Shown one piece after another: positions 57,587-64,000 of a DNA stretch of 64,000 bases (position 1 is the stretch's first letter; the number at the start of each line of letters is the position of its first letter). The stretch comes from Rhynchopus euleeides (lineage: Eukaryota > Euglenozoa > Diplonemea > Diplonemida > Diplonemidae): assembly GCA_963210315.1 (NCBI GenBank), contig OY723279.1, forward strand, positions 1,736,001 to 1,800,000, given 5' to 3'. A program made the translations under genes and the position numbers. The notes under the pieces were generated by a model. It was not told the origin of the DNA, made no database searches, and saw nothing but the letters and a program-made list of their open reading frames with translations.

Positions 57587-57649
57587 AGGTCCTCTGTTGG
57601 AACGCCCGGGCTTTCAGCCCGGGTGCTCCGACCCCCGGCGTGAGGACCT
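57587..57649 (+). ncRNA. 63-nt strong hairpin, possible structured RNA
   Basis: AGGTCCTC (57587) pairs with GAGGACCT (57642-57649). GTTGGA pairs with TCCGAC with one G-U pair. CCCGGGC pairs perfectly with GCCCGGG around a TTTCA loop. The three stems are stacked with small internal loops. The size and lack of a cloverleaf exclude a normal tRNA. It could be an expressed structured RNA, a miniature hairpin element, or chance in GC-rich DNA. Confidence 0.3.
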
Positions 57650-58522
57650 GGTCACCTTTTCCTTCGAACATGTCACACAGCGTGACCCCTGAACCCACCA
57701 CTACCGCCGCCCCGCCCTGTCTCTGCCTGGCAGCATCCCCGTGAGGTGTCAGGCGGGTGTTGAATAGGAAGCGGGTGGTGTCGCTCTAGAAAAGAAAGGA
57801 AGTGCATTATCATCCAAGGACAGCAACACGGGTGTGACTGTGTGTTTGATGCATGTCTTACGGGGTATGGCACCCTTCTGATTCTACTGCTTCCACTGTG
57901 GCGAAATCAGCTCCCGGTTCACCGCACTTCATCCTGGCACGCACTCTCTATTGATGCAGTGGTGTTTGCTTCTTTGCTTTACCCAGGCTCCTGGTCTCTA
58001 GCAAAGAAGGCTGTTGGCAGCGCATGTGTTCACCCATGCACCCCCGCACAGGTGACGAACCAGCGCACAACCAAAAGACTCCTTTCTTGTCCTTTTGATA
58101 CCTTCCCCTCCCTTATCGCTTCTCACCCTCAGCCACATGCTCCTGCGGCATGAGGCCTTTCAGATTTTCGCCGTCCGCTCCTTCTTCAAAGTTCGGGTTC
58201 AATCCAACTGCGCGTTCTTCGGCTCCAGGTTGGCTCCACGAAGCAGCTGACCTGGCTGCCACATGGGCTACGCGCAGGCTGTGACCAACAGTGCAGGGAG
58301 GTGGAGTGTGAGGGTGTCTATGCAGAACACGTCTGATGCATGCATCGACAGCTTTGTTACAATATAGGGATGGCGGGGCATAGCCTTCGGATGGGGGGAG
58401 ACCTCGGGGGCAAGTTGTTCCCGCTGCTGCCTGCATGTGTGGACAGGGCGGTTGCTGCTGCGGTGGGTGCGTTGCGGCACCACCTGGCCCCCTGCGGGCC
58501 AGGTGGCGGCTGATGGGTGCAC
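57650..58522. other. spacer, left copy of an intergenic duplication
   Basis: The segment from about 57878 onward recurs in diverged form from about 59620: the 57880-57940 block at 59620-59690, the 58128-58200 block at 59934-60010, and 58300-58650 at 60150-60480. No complete gene lies in it. Confidence 0.7.
58480..58506 (+). repeat. perfect 11-bp stem hairpin, copy 1
   Basis: CCACCTGGCCC, loop CCTGC, GGGCCAGGTGG. An identical hairpin is at 60309-60335. It lies just downstream of the minus-strand reading frame ending at 58523, so it may be a 3' UTR structure of that lost gene. Confidence 0.85.
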
Positions 58523-58650
58523 TCACTTGGCGGCGGCACTGCCTTCTCCTCTCTTCCTGTCGGGCATCATGCCGATGCTGCGCTGCATGTCGCGCACTGC
58601 TTCCGGTGTGACCCTCTTCGAAGCATGCGGGGGTGCGGTAGGCCTGTCGA
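58523..58650 (-). pseudogene. remnant of a minus-strand terminal exon, copy 1
   Basis: The minus strand reads RPTAPPHASKRVTPEAVRDM then QRSIGMMPD and ends KRGEGSAAAK before a stop at 58523-58525. It is nearly identical to 60352-60543 but one residue shorter near the end (an in-frame 3-bp difference), and it loses similarity upstream of the RPTAPP word. The protein family is unrecognised. No upstream exons are visible, so it is treated as an orphan fragment. Confidence 0.4.
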
Positions 58651-59741
58651 CCTGCTCAACAGCAGAAGTAACTGCAGGACCAGCGCACCCTCTTTTTGAT
58701 GTTTCAGAGTTGCCCAGTTGGCGGAGCCAATTGGGATAATTTTACGTTGCCTTGAGCTATCTTGCGACACCCCACCCGCACCGCTGCATCAGACAGCGGT
58801 GTACACAACGTGGGGGGTCTGCGTCACAACAGCACATTACAATTATGACACACTCAGTGTGGGAGGAAGGTGTCGCTTTGTCAGGACACCCTTACTCACC
58901 CACTTGTTGATCCGCACCCCTCTCCTTCACACAGGCGATGGTGTGTGAGTGCCAGTGGAGGCAGCACAAGAGTTCGCTCGGTGCGACCTACACTAAACTA
59001 AAAAGATTAGCGTGCGCGCGTGTGTGTGTCTGCCTCATCGAAGCAGGAAGTCAATGCACAGGCCAAACCCAAGTGAGTTACCCTTTGGCCCTGCTGCACA
59101 GCGTCTCCCGGAGAGGCTTTCCCTCAGCTGACGGACGGATCTGGTGCTGTCTTGGATGGCCACGATGTCTGCGAAGAGGGGGCAATGAGTCTGACCCCTT
59201 GACACGGCTGACCTTTCAGCGGCGTTGGGGACCGGAGCGTTCTCACAGGGTGCGGGAGGGGAAGGGGTTTGAACAATAGGGACCAGTTGCACAGACACAC
59301 ACAGTGTGGACGCAGGCTTCTTCTCTTCGTGGTAGAATGCGTATATCCAGTTATCAGGCAGCAGTCTCTCGTGGACTCAAATGTGAGATATGTGCTGGGC
59401 CTGAAGAAAGGGGCTGTGTGTGTTGTGTGTGCCTGCAAGTGGGCGTGTTTCTCTGCATCGTACATTGCCTTTCCTTATCACTACGCTCGGCGTTTACCTT
59501 CATTCTGCGAATTAACACCCCCCGCTTGCAGCAGCAAGGCCTACCGAGCTGACACCACACTTGGCGAGGATGTGCCGCGCTTTGCTAAGCCTGTCCCTTA
59601 CCGGGCTTCGGGGATTTGACACCCTTCTGATTCTACTGCTTCCACTGTGGCGAAATCAACGCCCGGTTCACCGCACTTCATCCTGGCGTGCACTCTCGAT
59701 TATGGTGCAATGTTCCTCTTCTGCTTCCTTGCCCTTTTGTT
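58651..59741. other. spacer, no gene seen
   Basis: Mixed sequence without recognised genes. It contains copy 3 of the dispersed 40-bp motif (58976-59014). The right half of the intergenic duplication starts near 59620. Confidence 0.6.
58976..59014 (+). repeat. dispersed 40-bp motif, copy 3
   Basis: GCTCGGTGCGACCTACACTA, an A-rich stretch, then GATTAGCGTG, followed by a GT repeat. Only three differences from the copy at 2933, which is also followed by a GT repeat. Confidence 0.75.
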
Positions 59742-59856
59742 ATTACGCACACGACTTTCGCGCGGAAAGTGTCATTCAGCTCTGCCAAACGTGCTCTACA
59801 CACCACCCCCTTCATCAGGCAAGTGGGTTTGTAAGTGTGTGTGGAAGCGTCAACGC
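59742..59856 (-). repeat. dispersed repeat S, subfamily a, free-standing copy
   Basis: Nearly identical over 115 bp to the segment carried by both copies of element I, but here without any I sequence around it. Confidence 0.85.
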
Positions 59857-60351
59857 ATCAAACGAAGTATCAACAGTAGAGAAAGAGCGGCAGAGTTGAA
59901 GTGACACTTTCCTTCCCCTCGCTTGTCGCTGATCACCCTCAGCCACATGCTCATGCGGCATGAGGCCTTTCAGAGTTTCGACGTCCGCTCCTTTTTCTTC
60001 AAGTTTGGCTTCAATCCAACTGCATGTTGGGTCATCTGCTTCAGGTGGGTTAGCGAAGCGGGGAGCTGACCCGCTGCACAGAGCTATCTCTGCCGCACAG
60101 GATGCAGGCTGTGACCAACAGCGTAGGGAGGTGGAGTGTGAGGGTGTCGATGTAGAACACGTCTGATGCATGCATCGACAGCTTTGTTACAATGTGGGGA
60201 TGGCGGGGCATAGCCTTCGGATGGGGGAGACCTCGGGGGCAAGTTGTTCCGGCTGCTGCCTGCATGTGTGGACAGGGCGGTTGCTGCTGCGGTGGGTGCG
60301 TTGCGGCACCACCTGGCCCCCTGCGGGCCAGGTGGCGGCTGATGGGTGCAC
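59857..60351. other. spacer, right copy of the intergenic duplication
   Basis: Partner of 58110-58520. No complete gene. It includes the hairpin at 60309-60335. Confidence 0.65.
60309..60335 (+). repeat. perfect 11-bp stem hairpin, copy 2
   Basis: Identical in sequence to 58480-58506 and in the same position relative to the minus-strand stop codon. Confidence 0.85.
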
Positions 60352-60543
60352 TCACTTGGCGGCGGCACTGCCTTCTCCTCTCTTCCCCATGTCGGGCATC
60401 ATGCCGATGCTGCGCTGCATGTCGCGCACTGCTTCCGGTGTGACCCTCTTCGAAGCATGCGGGGGTGCGGTGGGCCTATCAGCCTGCCGGCCCCACAGTG
60501 CGTCGCTGAAGATGTCCTGCTGTTCATCAGATCCAAGAATGCC
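60352..60543 (-). pseudogene. remnant of a minus-strand terminal exon, copy 2
   Basis: A 64-codon open segment from a possible acceptor (GGCAACAG before 60543) to a stop at 60352-60354. It starts GILGSDEQQDIFSDALWG and ends with the RPTAPPHASK to EGSAAAK sequence shared with copy 1. It reads like an amphipathic, coding C-terminus. Its upstream exons would have to lie where the sacsin-like copy 2 now begins (60711), so the duplication probably cut the gene. Family unrecognised. Confidence 0.4.
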
Positions 60544-60710
60544 CTGTTGCCCCCTGACCCCCCCTCCGCAGCCCCTCTTCTCTCTTGACCACGGGTAGCT
60601 GGGGGCTTCAACCACACCACACACCACACCGCCCCACGCTGCAGGGTATCAAGCCCACCCCTGTTCCCAACCAGCTGCCACCTCGCCAGGCCTGCTGCTG
60701 CCTCTGCAGG
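60544..60710. other. junction upstream of sacsin-like copy 2
   Basis: Sequence unique to this copy until about 60647, where similarity to the region upstream of copy 1 (43106) begins. This marks the left end of the gene duplication. Confidence 0.7.
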
Positions 60711-63700
60711 ATGGCGAGCTCGCATGCTTTCAAGCAGTCTGCGAGCCTGGTCGACAGGCTGCGTGAGATCCTGCATGACTACCCCGACAGCAGCATCCTG
60801 AAGGAGATGTTGCAGAATGCAGACGATGCGGGGGCAACTGTGATGAAGATCGGGTTCGACAGGCGGTCGTACCAGGAGGGCGGGGTGCCTGAGAGATTCA
60901 ACCCGACAGGGATGCAGGGGCCTGCACTGCTGGTCTACAACAACGGCACATTCAGCGACGACGACATCAGGTCTATTCAGAGCATCGGGCGTTCCGTGAA
61001 GAAGGGCAACCTCCAGAAGACGGGGCGATTCGGGATCGGGTTCAACAGCGTGTACCACGTGTCGGACACGCCGTCATTTGTGAGCGGCAGCCGTGTGTGC
61101 TTCTTCGACCCGCTGTGCGAGCACCTTCCCGGTCGCAACGCTGGGTACAAGATGGACCTGAGTGACGCGGCGGACGCAGCACAGGTGCAGGCACACCCGT
61201 CGCTGATGCAGCCGTACTCGCGGTTCAGCTGCCGTGCTGTGGACGGGCATCACTTCGAGGGGACGCTGTTCCGGCTTCCTCTGCGCACACCCGGGCAGGC
61301 GGTGCGTGACGACTACCTGCGCAAGGTCCCCTTCCTGGAGGAGGACGTGGAGAACCTGCTGTCCGGCTTCTGCTCGGAGGCGGGCTGCATGCCGCTGTTC
61401 CTGAAGAACGTGCGGACGCTGGAGGTGCACTACTTCGGGGAGCACAGCACGGAGGACGAGCAGCGCACCTTCATCACAGACCTGCCGGGGCTGTGTGCGG
61501 ACAGCGCGGCCAGCCGTGCGTTCCACACACGCCTGCCCGTCCCTGCGACTGTGGAGGGGCTGATGCAGGTGTCGATGCGTGTGGACCTGGAGGTGGTGAC
61601 GGGTGGCGTCGCGAAGGGCTGGCGCGTGCGGCAGTCGGCGGGCGGCGGGCTGGCGTGCCGCATGAGCTGCGATGGGGCGGCGGCGGACTACGGGATCAAG
61701 CTGCTGCCGTGGGGCGGTGTGGCTGCCCCAATGTCGGGGGCGGTGGTGGCGGGTGAAGGCGGGGGTGAGGGTGACGGAGACGGAGACAGTGCTGGCCTCG
61801 GCAGAGCGTTCTGCTTCCTGCCCATGCCCGTGGCGACAGGGCTGCCCGTGCACATCAACGGCTACTTCGAGCTGCCCAGCGACCGTCGCGGGATCTTCTG
61901 GGGTGTGGGGGACACGGGCGAGGCGGAGCTGCGCAGCGCTTGGAACGAGGCCCTGCTGAAGGATGTGATCGCACAGGAGTACACAGTGCTGCTGCGTGAC
62001 GTGCAGGAGGCAGTGTGCGGCACACCCGAGCGTGCCTGCGAGCTGTACGACCTCATGCCGGCACGCGACATCGACATGCCGTGGCGCCTCGTCAGCGAGG
62101 AGGTGTGCAAGCGGCTGGCGGACATCCCGTGCCTGTGGTGCGGCCCGTCCGGTGGGTGGCGGCGGCCCGACGGGTGCTGGGTGGCCACGGCAGGTGCAGT
62201 GCCGCACGCCGTGCTGGCGGGGCTGCGCAGCCTCGGGTTCGTGGTGGCGGAGGTGCCTGCGCGTGTGGCGCAGTGCCTGGGGGACGAGGCGCGCCCTCTG
62301 ACTGCTGCCGCAGTGTGTGCCGGGGCTGCGCAGAACCCTGGGCGGGCGCATCCCGGCGGGAGGCTGGCGGCGGCAGAGGCGTGCGCCGTGCTGGACTGGG
62401 CCCTCAGCGAGCTGGCTGTGCTGAACGGGCACAACATCCCGGCACCCACGTCCCCACTGGCGGTGTCGCTGCGGCAGCTGCCCCTCGCAGCTGTGCTGTC
62501 AGGCAGCACCGTGCCCTTCGCCGGAAGCGATCTGCTGCACTGCAGCAGCAGCACGGCAGCTGCCACCAGCACCCCCACGCGTGTGGAGCAGCTGGTGTGC
62601 GGCACGCCTGCAGGCGGACGCATCCTCAGCACAGCTGCGGTGGCGGGGTGCCCCTCCCTGCAGGAGAAGCTGCAGCTGCCGCAGTGGCGCAGCGTCCTGG
62701 GCGTCAGGCTGGCCACACGCAGCTCTGTGATGTCCCTGCTGCCGCTGGCGGGGCTGCCGCAGGGGTGTGCGCCTGCTGCTGGGAACAGGAACGGGAAGGA
62801 CAACAGCACCATGAACCTGCAGACACACGTGGCGTGGTCGCAGCAGCTGTGGGCCTGCCTGGACGAGCTGGCTGACGGGGAGGGCGGCAGTGGCTGGGCC
62901 GACCCCGGGGTGGGGTGGTGTGTGGTGCCGTGTGGCGGGGGTGCCTACACGTGCCGCCTGCAGAGGCAGACGGCCGACACGGTGCGTGTGATGGGGGCCA
63001 GCAGCAGCACCGCAGACGCAACAGCTGTGCCGGGAGAACTGGACACGGTCCTCAGGGAGGCTGGGGTGCACGCAGCGGACGTGCCGCACCTCGAGGGCTA
63101 CATCCAGCAGCGCACCGCACTCGGGTGCTTCCGCGCACTGCACGCCGCACGCGCCACACCCCTGCCCGCCGCGTCTGCCGGGGTGGTGCGGGCCTGGCTG
63201 GCACACACGCTGCACGCCTTGCCGCAGGCAGAGCTGCGCAGCAGGGCTGTGCAGCTGCCCGTGTGGCTGGTGTGGGGCGGTGCAGGCCCTGCCCCGCTGC
63301 CTGCAGGCCACTGCGTGCTGCCGAGCGCCATACGCGACACGCCTGTAGAGCAGCTGCTGCGCCACCACGCCAGGGCCTCGCCCGAGGAGGCTGAGGTTCT
63401 GGTGCGTGCAGGCGTGCCGCGTTTGTCCGACGCTGAGTTCTGGGTCTCCTTTCTCCAGTATGCTGCGTGCACGCCAGGTGCGGGGGGCGGCAGCGAGCGG
63501 GCTGCCTTCGTGTCGGCTGCCGAGCAGGCGCTGTGTGCAGCTGTGCAGCACCCTGAGGTGCGGCAGGCTGCGTGCGACGCAACAGTCGTGCCGACGGCGG
63601 CAGGAGTGCTGCGTCCGCTGTGCAGCGGGCTGTGCGACCCCAACACGCCAGAGACGGCGGCGCTGCTCCCGGACATACACATCGTCGAGGACGGGTTCGC

Positions 63701-64000
63701 CACTGGGAAGGCACGCAACGCCCTGCTGCTGCTGGGGATGCGCACCACCCTCAGCACGGACGACGTGGTGGGGCTGTGCTGCACGCTGGCTGGAGAGGGT
63801 GACGTGAGTCGCGCCACCGCAATGCTGCATTACATGGACCGGAACCTGCAGTCGCTCCAGACAGATGTGTTGTTCCAGAAGCTGCAGGGCGTGGCGTGGG
63901 TGCCTGTCACGAAGGAGCTGCCGGACGCACTGCTGCCTGTGCAGGGCGGTGTGGCGGCACCGCTGCGTGTGGCAGCAGACGTGCGGCCACAGGACCAGAT
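60711..64000 (+). CDS. SACS: sacsin-like RING protein, second tandem copy, partial (runs off the window)
   Basis: Open from ATG 60711 to the window end (1,096 codons) with no stop. It matches residues 1-1095 of the first copy, almost identical at DNA level and with the same frame throughout. The first GHKL ATPase module is intact (EMLQNADDAGAT, TGRFGIGFNSVYH, LPWGGVA). Differences cluster in two places. One is residues 83-103, where DKDISS becomes DDDIRS and GKRDN becomes VKKGN. The other is about 905-1050, which includes one extra codon near 63640 (CDPNTPET against YASTPES). Elsewhere changes are sparse. The ORF-preserving pattern suggests a functional recent duplicate. Whether it has the RING end cannot be seen here. 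Confidence 0.93.
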   Translation, partial: MASSHAFKQSASLVDRLREILHDYPDSSILKEMLQNADDAGATVMKIGFDRRSYQEGGVPERFNPTGMQGPALLVYNNGTFSDDDIRSIQSIGRSVKKGNLQKTGRFGIGFNSVYHVSDTPSFVSGSRVCFFDPLCEHLPGRNAGYKMDLSDAADAAQVQAHPSLMQPYSRFSCRAVDGHHFEGTLFRLPLRTPGQAVRDDYLRKVPFLEEDVENLLSGFCSEAGCMPLFLKNVRTLEVHYFGEHSTEDEQRTFITDLPGLCADSAASRAFHTRLPVPATVEGLMQVSMRVDLEVVTGGVAKGWRVRQSAGGGLACRMSCDGAAADYGIKLLPWGGVAAPMSGAVVAGEGGGEGDGDGDSAGLGRAFCFLPMPVATGLPVHINGYFELPSDRRGIFWGVGDTGEAELRSAWNEALLKDVIAQEYTVLLRDVQEAVCGTPERACELYDLMPARDIDMPWRLVSEEVCKRLADIPCLWCGPSGGWRRPDGCWVATAGAVPHAVLAGLRSLGFVVAEVPARVAQCLGDEARPLTAAAVCAGAAQNPGRAHPGGRLAAAEACAVLDWALSELAVLNGHNIPAPTSPLAVSLRQLPLAAVLSGSTVPFAGSDLLHCSSSTAAATSTPTRVEQLVCGTPAGGRILSTAAVAGCPSLQEKLQLPQWRSVLGVRLATRSSVMSLLPLAGLPQGCAPAAGNRNGKDNSTMNLQTHVAWSQQLWACLDELADGEGGSGWADPGVGWCVVPCGGGAYTCRLQRQTADTVRVMGASSSTADATAVPGELDTVLREAGVHAADVPHLEGYIQQRTALGCFRALHAARATPLPAASAGVVRAWLAHTLHALPQAELRSRAVQLPVWLVWGGAGPAPLPAGHCVLPSAIRDTPVEQLLRHHARASPEEAEVLVRAGVPRLSDAEFWVSFLQYAACTPGAGGGSERAAFVSAAEQALCAAVQHPEVRQAACDATVVPTAAGVLRPLCSGLCDPNTPETAALLPDIHIVEDGFATGKARNALLLLGMRTTLSTDDVVGLCCTLAGEGDVSRATAMLHYMDRNLQSLQTDVLFQKLQGVAWVPVTKELPDALLPVQGGVAAPLRVAADVRPQDQ

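Noticed and set aside
57587-57649. tRNA gene
   Set aside because: There is a perfect 7-bp acceptor-like stem, but the total is only about 61 nt, with no D arm or T arm and a five-base central loop.
60711-64000. Sacsin-like copy 2 as a pseudogene
   Set aside because: No stop or frame loss is seen to the window edge, and the one length change is a whole codon. An assembly duplication cannot be excluded from sequence alone.

Overview
This is a nuclear contig from a eukaryote. Five spliced or single-exon protein-coding genes and one unrecognised spliced gene can be read, with GT-AG introns, very G/C-rich third codon positions, and long poly-C/poly-G runs between genes and in introns. One gene is an outer-dynein-arm docking-complex subunit, so the organism makes motile cilia or flagella. 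The sacsin-type protein ends in a RING finger, as in the plant sacsin-like proteins. Together these fit a flagellated unicellular eukaryote, perhaps an alga, but the lineage cannot be fixed from this window. A run of 200 N lies at 35943-36142.

Layout. 1-1.6 kb: two related minisatellites. 1.6-4.9 kb: no gene seen. 4.9-14.4 kb: a block of DNA transposons, with elements E and A abutting, then B, then H. H is interrupted by a palindromic element (G), which is interrupted by element I, which carries an hAT-type MITE and a LINE fragment; the MITE itself carries a further insertion. 15.6-17.3 kb: SmB, four exons. 19.1-19.8 kb: a thioredoxin-like protein, two exons. 20.9-23.5 kb: two copies of element J around about 1.1 kb, the whole flanked by one 9-bp direct repeat. 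23.6-26.7 kb: an intronless gelsolin-repeat protein. 27.0-28.1 kb: element C. 28.6-29.2 kb: a Tc1/mariner-type element (K). 30.2-32.7 kb: ODA1/DC2-like docking subunit, four exons. 33.5-39.1 kb: large element F, carrying a second copy of I without its insertions, followed directly by element D (to 40.3 kb). 41.0-42.3 kb: an unrecognised two-exon gene. 43.2-56.7 kb: a complete sacsin-like RING protein of about 4,415 residues in five exons. 56.7-60.7 kb: a spacer with an internal duplication and duplicated remnants of a minus-strand exon. 60.7-64.0 kb: a nearly identical tandem copy of the sacsin-like gene that runs off the window.

The host genes do not form a pathway. SmB is a spliceosome core protein, the thioredoxin-like protein a probable redox or chaperone-type factor, the gelsolin-repeat protein a probable actin regulator, the docking subunit ciliary, and the sacsin-like proteins large chaperone/ubiquitin-ligase candidates. 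The most unusual content is the transposon landscape. Several TIR families sit at TA dinucleotides embedded in poly-C or poly-G runs, and one locus shows up to five levels of nesting, supported by target-site duplications and by an exact length match to an uninterrupted copy.
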